Below, in pieces: positions 43,544 to 53,160 of a DNA stretch of 64,000 bases. Positions within the stretch are counted from its first letter, which is position 1, and each line of letters begins with the position of its first letter. Origin of the DNA: Oceanospirillaceae bacterium (GTDB lineage Bacteria; Pseudomonadota; Gammaproteobacteria; Pseudomonadales; Balneatricaceae); the NCBI GenBank assembly GCA_002686055.1, contig NYZU01000008.1, positions 1 through 64,000 on the forward strand. The letters run 5' to 3'. The notes under the pieces were generated by a model that did no database searches, had not been told where the DNA came from, and saw nothing but the letters and a program-made list of their open reading frames with translations. A program made the translations under genes and the position numbers.

Positions 43544-45091
43544 ATGAGTGAAGCCCGTGCACGCCGACGTAGCGGTGGCGGTAGAGCCGCCCGTCAACAG
43601 AGTCGAGCAAATCAAACAACGGCTACGCCCGCCTATATTACCCGCAAGTTGCAGCCTTTTACCGTTTTAGATGATGCTGCTTTAGCCCAAATTGAAGAAA
43701 ATGCAGACACTATTTTGGCTGAAGGTGGGATTGAGTTTAGGGATGACCCAGAAGCTCTAGAAATATTTCGCCAAGCTGGTGCCACCGTTGAAGGCCAGCT
43801 AGTTAAATTTCCCAGAGGTATGTGCCGTGAGATTATTCAGCAAAATGCCCCAGCTGAGTACACCCAGCATGCACGTAACCCGGAAAAAAGCGTGCAGATA
43901 GGGGGTAATAACACTGTTTTTGCTCCAGGTTACGGCTGCCCATTTGTAAGAGATTTGGACGGTGGCCGCCGCTATGCCACTCTTGAAGACTTTCAAAACT
44001 TTGTCAAACTTGGCTATATGTCACCCTATATGCACCATTCTGGTGGTACCGTATGTGAGCCTGTAGATGTGCCTGTCGAAATGCGTCATCTGGATATGCT
44101 TTACTCACATATTAAATACAGTGATAAAGCCTTTATGGGTTCAGTTACGGCTCCCGAGCGCGCACAAGATACCGTCGATATGGCGAAGATTGTTTTTGGT
44201 GCCGAGTTTGTTGAAAAAAATACCGTTGTTACTAGTCTGATTAACGCTAACTCACCCATGACGTTTGATGACACCATGTTGGGTGCCGCTAAAATCTATG
44301 CCCGTAATAACCAAGCCTGCATCATTGCACCCTTTATTTTGGCAGGTGCTATGTCTCCTGTTACCAGTGCTGGCACTTTGGCACAAATTTTAGCGGAAGT
44401 TTTGGCTGGTATGAGCTTTGTGCAATTATATGCACCGGGTGCACCTTGTATATTTGGTACTTTTGCCAGCTCTATTTCTATGCAATCAGGGGCCCCAACT
44501 TTTGGCACCCCAGAACCGTCATTAGTGACCTATGGCGCCGCTCAATTGGCACGTCGCTTAGATGTGCCTTTCCGTAGTGGTGGTTCTCTACCTGGATCTA
44601 AGATCCCCGATGCTCAGGCTGCCTATGAAAGTGCAAATACCCTTAATTCCACAGTAATGGCTGGGGTAAACTTTGTACTTCATTCTGCCGGCTGGATGGA
44701 AGGTGGTCTGGTAATGGACTATGAAAAGTATATGATGGATTTGGATCAGCTGGGTATGATGCACACTCTGACCCAAGGTATTGATATGAGCACCAATGGC
44801 CAAGCCATGGATGCCATTAAAGAAGTTGGTCCGGGTAATCACTTCCTAGGTTGTGCCCATACCCAAGCAAACTTCCAAACCGCTTTTTATATGTCTAATC
44901 TGACCGACAATAATAGTTTTGAGCAATGGGAAGAGGATGGCAGTCTTGATATGCGTCAGCGTGCCAATGCTCTATGGAAAAAGCAATTAGCCGCCTATGA
45001 AGCCCCTGAGTTAGACCCAACCATTGATAATGCGCTGCAGGAATTTATTACTAAGCGTAAGGCCGAATTAGCGGGCACAGGTGATTTCTAA
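43544..45091 (+). CDS. MttB-superfamily (trimethylamine/betaine methyltransferase-like) protein, non-pyrrolysine
   Basis: TILAEGGIEFRDDPEALEIFRQAGATVEG...PGYGCPFVRDLDGGRRYATLEDFQNFVKLGYMSPYMHHSGGTVCEPVD; continuous ORF without in-frame amber. Confidence 0.92.
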   Translation: MSEARARRRSGGGRAARQQSRANQTTATPAYITRKLQPFTVLDDAALAQIEENADTILAEGGIEFRDDPEALEIFRQAGATVEGQLVKFPRGMCREIIQQNAPAEYTQHARNPEKSVQIGGNNTVFAPGYGCPFVRDLDGGRRYATLEDFQNFVKLGYMSPYMHHSGGTVCEPVDVPVEMRHLDMLYSHIKYSDKAFMGSVTAPERAQDTVDMAKIVFGAEFVEKNTVVTSLINANSPMTFDDTMLGAAKIYARNNQACIIAPFILAGAMSPVTSAGTLAQILAEVLAGMSFVQLYAPGAPCIFGTFASSISMQSGAPTFGTPEPSLVTYGAAQLARRLDVPFRSGGSLPGSKIPDAQAAYESANTLNSTVMAGVNFVLHSAGWMEGGLVMDYEKYMMDLDQLGMMHTLTQGIDMSTNGQAMDAIKEVGPGNHFLGCAHTQANFQTAFYMSNLTDNNSFEQWEEDGSLDMRQRANALWKKQLAAYEAPELDPTIDNALQEFITKRKAELAGTGDF

Positions 45092-45129
45092 GCATATTCT
45101 AACCTTATAAGCAGAAATACTCTGGCATG

Positions 45130-45447
45130 CTATTGGTCAGATTTGCTACCACCTAGGCAATTAGGGGCTGCTGGCATACCCTGCTTTGTAGCCCATTGCT
45201 GTGGTGTATAGCAGTGCAGAGCCAGCGCATGAATAGGGTTGCCCATGAGGTCACCAACAAGCTCGTAGACTAGCTGGTGACGCTTTACTGGCATTAAACC
45301 AGCAAATATTTCGGACACCAAGAGTAGACTAAAATGACTATCTTGAGCGGGGCCACTGTGCATATGGCTATCGTTCGTTAGCTCATGATGTTCCACCTGC
45401 AATGGTGATAAAACAGCCTGCAAAAGTTGCTCGTTTATGCTCGACAT
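45130..45447 (-). CDS. BolA family protein
   Basis: LSPLQVEHHELTNDSHMHSGPAQDSHFSLLLVSEIFAGLMPVKRHQLVYELVGDLMGNPIHALALHCYTPQQW. Confidence 0.93.
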   Translation of the reverse strand: MSSINEQLLQAVLSPLQVEHHELTNDSHMHSGPAQDSHFSLLLVSEIFAGLMPVKRHQLVYELVGDLMGNPIHALALHCYTPQQWATKQGMPAAPNCLGGSKSDQ

Positions 45448-45682
45448 CTTGACTCCCTTGCATCAACTACGTCAGTACTTCAATCTGCATCAAAGTTTAC
45501 CATAAGAGGCTATTTTATGCTCTTGAGGCTGATTTTTATTAGCTTAATCATGCCAATTTTAGAACTACTAGACTGGCTGGCAGGAGTCGATAAAAAAAAT
45601 CCTAAGTTATTCAGATAAAATAAAAAAATGCCCTTGACGAAAGGCCCCTTGATCTTTAATATTCGCCTCCACATTGAGTGTT

Positions 45683-45758
45683 TCCCCGATAGCTCAGTTG
45701 GTAGAGCAGTAGACTGTTAATCTATTGGTCGCTGGTTCGAGTCCAGCTCGGGGAGCCA
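45683..45758 (+). tRNA. tRNA-Asn (GTT), copy 1
   Basis: TCCCCGATAGCTCAGTTGGTAGAGCAGTAGACTGTTAATCTATTGGTCGCTGGTTCGAGTCCAGCTCGGGGAGCCA. Confidence 0.98.
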
Positions 45759-45781
45759 ATTCAATGTTTTTGGTTAGTTGT

Positions 45782-45857
45782 TCCCCGATAGCTCAGTTGG
45801 TAGAGCAGTAGACTGTTAATCTATTGGTCGCTGGTTCGAGTCCAGCTCGGGGAGCCA
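45782..45857 (+). tRNA. tRNA-Asn (GTT), copy 2, identical to copy 1
   Basis: Same 76-nt sequence repeated after a 23-nt spacer. Confidence 0.98.
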
Positions 45858-45960
45858 CTTCAACCGCACCTTCCCTCTCCTAAAATTAGCTCCACCTTTT
45901 GTTGACTTAATTAAGATCTAACGAAAAGGGTTGTTGGCATCGTAACTATTTGTTTGTTAG

Positions 45961-47475
45961 TTAGACTTTTGGATATCGATTGTTAGATTCGACAATATTT
46001 AAATCCATATGATTACGCATAAAGCGATCGCGACCATTCACTGGTGGCTCAAAGTCCCACGGGGTAAAGTGGCCTTTACGATTTGCTCTGTCTACTAAGG
46101 TTCGACATCGCTGACTATGCATTACTTCTTGCTTAAAAGTAGTCAAATCCCAACGTTGGTGCATTTCCTCTGTAAAACTATCAACTAAATTTTTGTACTC
46201 AGGAGCAGAGGCTAAATTAGTTAATTCATTTGGATCCTCTACTAAATTAAATAATTGCACTGGATCCGAAACCGAATAATTAAACTTGTAATCACCCTTG
46301 CGGATCATCACCATAGGCTCAATAGAACCCTCGGCACAATACTCTGAATAAGCGCTGCGCTGCTCATCTTCATGGCCTCTAACTAGTTCAATAAAGCTTT
46401 TACCATCAATGTCACAAACCAATTGATTTAGATCTCCTTGCGCCAGCTCAATAAGACTAGGAAGCACATCACAGTTACTAACTGGGGTATTAACCTCACG
46501 GGGAGAAAAGGTGTTGGGAGAATATAGCACCAGCGGTATACGACTTGAATATTCAAAGAATGACATCTTATACCAAAGGCCACGCTCACCAATCATATCG
46601 CCATGATCAGAGCAGAAAAGCACATGGGTATTTTGATCAAATTCACATTCTTCTAATACCTGTAATATTTCACCCAGTTTGTCATCTAAATAACTAATAT
46701 TAGCAAAATAGGCGTGTCGGGCATTACGAATATGTTCTTCATTAACCTCAAAGCGCCTAAAGTCATTAGCATCATAAAGTCTCTGTGAATGAGGATCCTG
46801 ATCTTTATAATCAATAAAAGGAACTTTAGGCATGGGAATTTCACCATGGTCATATAAATCCCAATATTTCTGCCGAGCTAAATATGGGTCGTGTGGGTGG
46901 GTAAAACTAACAGTTAAACAAAAAGGTCGTGTATCAATGCGTCGAGCATACTGATAAAGCTTGAGTTTAGCGTTATAAGTAACTTCATCATCAAACTCCA
47001 ATTGATTAGAAATCTCGGCAATACCAGCTTCGGTTACTGAACTCAGATTGTGATACCACCAGTCAACACGCTCGAGTGGATTCTCCCAATTTGGTGTCCA
47101 ACCAAAGTCAGCCGGATATATATCTGTGGTTAAGCGTTCTTCAAAGCCATGGAGTTGATCAGCACCCACAAAGTGCATTTTTCCCGACAATGCGGTTTGA
47201 TAGCCCATATCCCGAAGATAATGGGCAAAGCTGGGGGTGGTAGATTTAAACTCGGCAGCGTTATCATAAATACCACTGCGTGAAGGCAACATGCCCGTCA
47301 TAAAACTGCCACGTGAAGGTGTACATAAAGGACTAGGAGTATAACAGTTATTAAATTTTATGCCCTTAGCCAATAATTTGCGCATATTAGGTATATGCAG
47401 AAAGTCAATCATATCTGGATCCAGCATTGGACCATTCATTTGATCAACCATGACAATAAGAAAGTTTGGTTGCAT
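45961..47475 (-). CDS. betC: Choline-sulfatase
   Basis: SPLCTPSRGSFMTG sulfatase formylglycine motif (C-T-P-S-R); LSGKMHFVGADQLHGFEERLTTDIYPADFGWTPNW characteristic of BetC. Confidence 0.92.
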   Translation of the reverse strand: MQPNFLIVMVDQMNGPMLDPDMIDFLHIPNMRKLLAKGIKFNNCYTPSPLCTPSRGSFMTGMLPSRSGIYDNAAEFKSTTPSFAHYLRDMGYQTALSGKMHFVGADQLHGFEERLTTDIYPADFGWTPNWENPLERVDWWYHNLSSVTEAGIAEISNQLEFDDEVTYNAKLKLYQYARRIDTRPFCLTVSFTHPHDPYLARQKYWDLYDHGEIPMPKVPFIDYKDQDPHSQRLYDANDFRRFEVNEEHIRNARHAYFANISYLDDKLGEILQVLEECEFDQNTHVLFCSDHGDMIGERGLWYKMSFFEYSSRIPLVLYSPNTFSPREVNTPVSNCDVLPSLIELAQGDLNQLVCDIDGKSFIELVRGHEDEQRSAYSEYCAEGSIEPMVMIRKGDYKFNYSVSDPVQLFNLVEDPNELTNLASAPEYKNLVDSFTEEMHQRWDLTTFKQEVMHSQRCRTLVDRANRKGHFTPWDFEPPVNGRDRFMRNHMDLNIVESNNRYPKV

Positions 47476-47714
47476 TTACCAACCCCCCCCATATTAATTA
47501 TGTTATTTTTATTTATTAATCAATATTTAACTGCTTGTTAGGCCTTAATTTAACTGTGTGGGAAAGTAGCACAGGAAGTTAGAAAAAGACAACGAAAATA
47601 AATGCTTATTGATGAAAAAAACAGGAAGAATTTGATTTGGGGATAACATCTTTTTCAATGCCCAAAAGAACACTGCAGGGCAGCCATTACAGACTGCCCT
47701 TAGCAATAGATCAG

Positions 47715-50700
47715 TTACTGACTAAAACGAATATTTTGCATCTGGAATTTCACCCCTGCTTGGGTATTTGCCCAAGCTGGAAATATTTCCACCAGATTGA
47801 TCGTTTCAATAAAGAAATCACTGGTCATTTGCGCTGCAATAAGTGACATAGGTATAGAGATTTCTTGCCACTCTCCTACCAGTAACCTCTCACCATCCAA
47901 TTGTGGTACGAAGATATCACCTGTCTTACTGTCAGTATTGCCCACTTTTATTACCAGGCCAGTTTGATCATTTGCCGGCTTCTGTGAACCTAAAGACTCA
48001 ACAAATAAATCAAATACTAAAGAGCCATTATCCTTAAATTCACGCAAATTTTGCGCTGCAAAGTTTAATTTTAAATGGCCTTTGTAACTTTCAGGGCTAT
48101 CATCATTATAAGCAGCAAAAACCTTACCTTGATCATTAATAGACGCTATTAGGTGACTATCACCATGCGGAATACCACCCCAATCGGCCGTGTTATATTG
48201 CTCACCAATATCTATCTTGGCATCAAAATCGCTAACAATATTGTAACTACTTCCCGTTAACGCCGGCGGTGACTTACCACGCATATCGACACAGGTTACG
48301 GCATCATTAGGTATGCCATTAGGTTGCGGCACCATGCGTACAGCACCTAAGTTAAATTCAACTGCATCTGTGGTGAAAAACAAGAAAGGCGTATTCATCA
48401 TTTGATAAACCATACCTGTTTCCACTAAACATGCTAAGGGTACCTTTATTGTTTTCCAGTCATCACCGGGAGCGGGTAAAACTCTATTTATCTTTACTTC
48501 ACCGCGGCATGGATAGACACAGTGCACAGACAAGACCAAGCTTTCTGGTGCCTTGGATAACATTTTAATATCAAACTCCAAGGTACTGTCTGCATTTACA
48601 TAACGGTTAAAGTCACCACCCACACTATCCGCAGTTTGCATATAAATTTGGGCTGCACTATTGCCAGCATAGCTACCCGTATTGCCAGCAAACTTTACGT
48701 TTACAGCAGATTGCTGCATACCTTGATAATCTATTCCCTTGGTGGTTACAGAACCAATTGTTGTCGTGCCTTTACCAACTGGCACGCCAGCCCAACCATT
48801 AATACTGCCTGATATTCTGGCTACAAATTCACCTTTTGCATGTTTACCGAATATCTCTAGGGGCGACTCTGCCACGCCCGCATCAGGGGCTTGCATACCA
48901 CAACCATAGTCACGTGGATCAAGATGGATATTATCCAAATCTTGTTCAGTAGCTTGAACGCTTGCGTTTGAGCCATAAGACAAACCATAACCATAGGGGA
49001 ATAGTGGTTTATGTTCGCCATTGACATCTTGCTCAATCAGCTCACCAGTTAAGCCATCAACAGGCGTTTGATAGTCTGGAATATTGGGTGCATGACGATT
49101 AATCGTGGTTGAACATTTTTGTTTTGGCCAAGAAAAAGAAAACCGCCCGGTAAAATCTCTGCCGCCTTTAGCAAATAGTACATCAGTTATACCACCAGCC
49201 TCAGTACCTGGTAACCAAGCTGCCACAAAGGCATCAGAGTGGTTTATTTCTTCATTCACATAGAGTGGACGACCCGAATAGAAAACAGTTACCACTTTAA
49301 AGCCAGCATTCTTAAGCTTTTTAATAAGGGCTAAATCCTGAGCATAAGAAGCTTTTAACTGGGAAAATTCTAAGGTTTGGGCTTTGCTAATATCGCCAAA
49401 CATCTCTGCATAGGCATCCTCTCCAATCACCACAATAGCTGTAGTCCCTGCTGGAGCTTGATTTATATCTGTATATACATTTTCAGCACCTACTTCTGCT
49501 TGCAGAGCACCTAGCATGGTTTGTGCGCCAGGAAAGTCCTTAGCAAGCGTATTATTGTCACCCTGCCAAGTTAGTGACCAACCTCCTGTTTGCTTTTGAA
49601 TACTATTTATCGCACTACCCACCAGCAGATATGCATCATCAGTTGGTAAAGGAAGCACATTATTGTTGTTCTTTAATAGCACTAAAGATTGACTAACTGC
49701 TTCCCGCGCCAGTGCTCGGTTAACAGCACTACCTAACAACGCCGTATCACCTGCATTTTTTCGCGCCGAAGGTTTAGGTTTTTGCCAAAGATTTGCCCGC
49801 GCTTTAACACGCAAAATACGCGTTACTGCATCATCAATACGCGCCATGGGAATAATCCCACTCTTTACTTGGGCAATAACATTACGATAGAAACGCTGCC
49901 AATCAGAACGGTTGGTTACCATAAATACATCATTGCCAGCAATCACTGCTTGGGGCAGTTACTGGGTGAGCAGCCATTAATCTCACCTTGACCGTTCCAG
50001 TCCGTAACAACAACACCATCAAAGCCCATTTTGCCTTTTAACACATCATTAATAAGATATTGACTACCATGAATTTTTTGGTTGTTTAAATAAGCGCCAC
50101 CAGAGCGCATCGGGTCGTAATTATTTACATTCCACCAAGAATTGAAGGAACTCATAACCACTTGTGCACCCGCTTCCAAACCACCAAAGTAACCAGTAGC
50201 ATGAATATTGCGTAAATAGTCTTCGGTGTAGCGATTCTGACCATGGTCAACACCCCCCCAAGGTGCCACCATCACCAACCCAATGTTTGACATTAGAAAT
50301 AACGTTGTCTTCGCCTTTCAGTCCGTCAACGCCACCTTGTAATCCATAGACCATTTGTTTGGCATATTGATAGATGATTTCTGGATCTTCAGAATAACCT
50401 TCGTAGACTCGACCCCAGCGGTAATCGCGGGGAGAGGCAACGGTTGGTGCAAAGGTCCAGTCTAGTCCGGTTGCCACAATTTCTTGGGCAGTAGCTTTAC
50501 CAATTTCAAAAATTAAAGCAGGGTTATTAGCCGCTCCCAGACCAATATTATGAGGGAATACAGTGGCACGAAAGACATTATTATGACCATGTACGGCATC
50601 CGTCGCCCACATAAATGGAATGCGGAAACCGCGCCCCTTATATGCATCTTCCAAGGCGTCCCAATATTCATCTGATTTGGCAGCCCACGCTTCTGCAGAG

Positions 50701-51041
50701 GCATATTTATTATTATTCGGCCAAGCCCCACCACCATTTAATAACGAACCTAGCTTGTATTTCTTGGCTTCTCGAGGGGTAACATTGCGCAGATCGGGTT
50801 GGATCATCTGCCCTACTTTCTCGGCAAGGGTCATTTGGCTAAGGATATTAGCTATAAAGGTTTCTATCTCAGCATCTTTTGGCACAGCACTGGCAATTTT
50901 AGGCCAATCGGCATAGTAAGGGGCTTTGGATATAGATGTGTCGTTGTTTACTGATGGGTTATCTTGACTGCTAGCGTAGGCTAAATTTACTGCCGATACC
51001 ATGGTTGCAAACAATAACCATAATGTAGCTCTAAAATACAT
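47715..51041 (-). pseudogene. GH3-family exo-beta-glucosidase (ExoP-like C-terminal domain) split over three ORFs (50247-51041, 49943-50293, 47715-49946) by two frameshifts
   Basis: GH3 motifs continue across the three ORFs: AEKVGQMIQPDLRNVTP...MWATDAVHGHNNVF...VKHWVGDGGT | GVDHGQNRYTEDYLRNIH...GFDGVVVTDWNGQGEINGCSPSNCP | AGNDVFMVTN...QVKSGIIPMARIDDAVTRILRVKARANLW. Confidence 0.85.
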
Positions 51042-51447
51042 AATTGTTCCGTTGTTTATTTTGATTTGTTGGGTGATGCTTGAGCAAAGAAAAAAGGTTT
51101 GTAGCTTATAAAGCTCATCTATCTAAAAATAATTTATTTGCCCTTTGAAGTACTGTTAAATGGGCTACTAGATAGGCTATGAAAAAATAACATAGATACT
51201 TAACTTTTTACACATACCTAGGATCAATTTGACTGCTTCGGTCGGCAAAAAATACATTGTTGGCAGTTTTTGATATTTTCACCAATGATTCGTTAAAATC
51301 ATCAACAAATAAGCTCACTAGCTATTGATTTCATTAGATGCCTCTATATACTTGCCAGCGACTGATAAAGGTCTTCTCATCCTTGTATAGCCAGTAAACA
51401 ATACTGTTAACACGAAGTAAATATTTGTAGCACTAGTTAAATTTACC

Positions 51448-51472
51448 AAGGGCAAAGACAAAAATGCCCTTT
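51448..51472. other. Inverted repeat/hairpin AAGGGCA-N10-TGCCCTT in the intergenic region upstream of the flavin reductase gene
   Basis: Read directly. Confidence 0.4.
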
Positions 51473-51559
51473 AGCACTGTTCATAAGGCATAATAACGGC
51501 AAAGTTAATGCTTTATATAACGTTTTTGTATTGCATTTAAGTAATCTCAGGAGTCTATT

Positions 51560-52045
51560 TTGAGCCACAATATTGACGGCAAGGCATTCCGTAATGCACT
51601 AGGATCTTTTGCAACTGGTGTCACTGTCATTACTTGTTTAGATACCGATGGCAAGCCCGTCGGCGCAACAGTTAGTAGTTTTAATTCCGTATCCTTAGAT
51701 CCGCCCTTAATTCTTTGGAGTATTAACAAAACTGCCAATAGTGCCGATGCTTTTATCAATGCCAAAGAATTTGTCGTCAATGTACTGTCCTCAAGTCAGG
51801 TTGCTTTATCTAATCAATTTGCTCGCAGCAACGAAGATAAGTTTGTGGGTGTAGACACTGAAAATGGGATTGGCCAAGTACCTATGTTAGTGGGTGCCGT
51901 CACTCATCTTCAATGCCAGACGTGGGCGTCTTACGATGGTGGTGACCACCAAATTATTGTTGGTGAAGTGGTGGCCATGGATACCAATGATGATGAAGGT
52001 TTGGTTTTCTATCGGGGTGATTATGCCAAACCTGAAAGACTTTAA
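51560..52045 (+). CDS. Flavin reductase family protein (TTG start)
   Basis: FRNALGSFATGVTVITCLDTDGKPVGATVSSFNSVSLDPPLILWSINKTANS. Confidence 0.93.
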   Translation: MSHNIDGKAFRNALGSFATGVTVITCLDTDGKPVGATVSSFNSVSLDPPLILWSINKTANSADAFINAKEFVVNVLSSSQVALSNQFARSNEDKFVGVDTENGIGQVPMLVGAVTHLQCQTWASYDGGDHQIIVGEVVAMDTNDDEGLVFYRGDYAKPERL

Positions 52046-52118
52046 ATGACTGTCTTTAAATAATCAGGCTGACAAGCTGTATAGCTTGTAATTTAAGTAC
52101 CAAGAAGCCAATTTAAAT

Positions 52119-52142
52119 AGTCGGGTTTAACCCGACTTTTTA
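52119..52142 (+). terminator. Rho-independent terminator after the flavin reductase gene
   Basis: AGTCGGGTTTAACCCGACTTTTTA. Confidence 0.88.
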
Positions 52143-52200
52143 TTGCTTGTAGGAAAATAAATTATCTAAAACAATCTAAAATCAACACCATATATTCCAT

Positions 52201-52222
52201 TTAATTATATCCTTATAATTAA
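52201..52222. promoter_or_regulatory. AT-rich perfect palindrome, candidate operator
   Basis: TTAATTATA-TCCT-TATAATTAA (9-bp arms). Confidence 0.5.
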
Positions 52223-52254
52223 TTTGATTTATGTATAAGAGATTCATATAATAT

Positions 52255-52279
52255 CTCCATAAGCGGTCTGTTTATGGAG
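52255..52279 (+). promoter_or_regulatory. Hairpin covering the Shine-Dalgarno of the downstream MBL-fold gene
   Basis: CTCCATAA-GCGGTCTGT-TTATGGAG; GGAG at 52276-52279 lies 6 nt upstream of ATG at 52286. Confidence 0.5.
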
Positions 52280-52285
52280 CTAATA

Positions 52286-53155
52286 ATGCAAAAAGCCAAG
52301 ATCACCAAATTTTTTGATTCAGAGACCTCTACCCTGAGTTATCTTATTACTGATCCAAATACCAAACAGTGCGCCATAATCGACTCTGTACTGAATTATT
52401 TTCCTAATTCGGGAGAATTAGCCACCACCCTTGCTGATAATATTATTGCCATCATCAAAGACCAAGGCCTAACCTTGCAGTGGCTACTTGAAACTCATGT
52501 CCATGCTGATCACTTATCAGCAGCGCCCTATTTGAAGCAGCAGCTAGGTGGCCAAATTGCTATTGGAGCCAATATTAAAACCGTCCAAAACAAATTTGGT
52601 AGCTTGTTTAATGCCGGAAGTGATTTTGCTATGGACGGTAGTCAGTTTGATAGGCTATTAAAAGACCAAGACGTGCTGCAACTGGGCGATATAGAGATTC
52701 TTGCAATAAGTACCCCAGGCCATACCCCTGCCTGTATGAGCTTTTTAATTGACGACGCGTGCTTTGTTGGTGACACCTTATTTATGCCTGATTATGGCAC
52801 CGCAAGATGTGACTTTCCCGGTGGTGATGCAGCCACCCTATGGGACTCTATGCAACGAATTCTCAGCTTACCGGATCAGACGCGATTATTTATGTGTCAT
52901 GATTACCCTCTTGCAGGCAATGAACACCAGTGGCAAACCACTGTTGCTGAATCCAAAGCCAAAAATATTCATATTGCGGGTAAAAGTCGTGACGAATATA
53001 TTGCCATGCGCACAGCTAGAGATGCTCAGTTACAGGTACCAAAACTGTTAATTCCTTCAGTGCAAGTAAATATGCGCGCTGGCCATTTGCCACCAGCAGA
53101 AGATAATGGTGTGCACTATCTTAAAATCCCTATCAATACATTGACCTCTACCTAA
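52286..53155 (+). CDS. MBL-fold metallohydrolase, persulfide dioxygenase (ETHE1/Blh)-like
   Basis: LLETHVHADHLSAAPYLKQQLGGQIAIGANI, TPGHTPACMSFLIDDACFVGDTLFMPDYGTARCDFPGGDAATLWDSMQRIL, MCHDY. Confidence 0.88.
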   Translation: MQKAKITKFFDSETSTLSYLITDPNTKQCAIIDSVLNYFPNSGELATTLADNIIAIIKDQGLTLQWLLETHVHADHLSAAPYLKQQLGGQIAIGANIKTVQNKFGSLFNAGSDFAMDGSQFDRLLKDQDVLQLGDIEILAISTPGHTPACMSFLIDDACFVGDTLFMPDYGTARCDFPGGDAATLWDSMQRILSLPDQTRLFMCHDYPLAGNEHQWQTTVAESKAKNIHIAGKSRDEYIAMRTARDAQLQVPKLLIPSVQVNMRAGHLPPAEDNGVHYLKIPINTLTST

Positions 53156-53160
53156 ACTAC

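Noticed and set aside
43544-45091. Pyrrolysine-containing MttB
   Set aside because: The reading frame is continuous with no in-frame TAG and ends in TAA, so it is a non-Pyl superfamily member.
45683-47475. Tandem tRNA-Asn as a genomic-island integration site
   Set aside because: No integrase, attachment-site repeat or mobility gene visible; the repeated tRNA sequence is simply a gene duplication.
49943-50293. Programmed ribosomal frameshifting in the GH3 gene
   Set aside because: Would need a +1 and a -1 event about 300 nt apart at simple homopolymers without a canonical X-XXY-YYZ heptamer; indel or sequencing error is far simpler.
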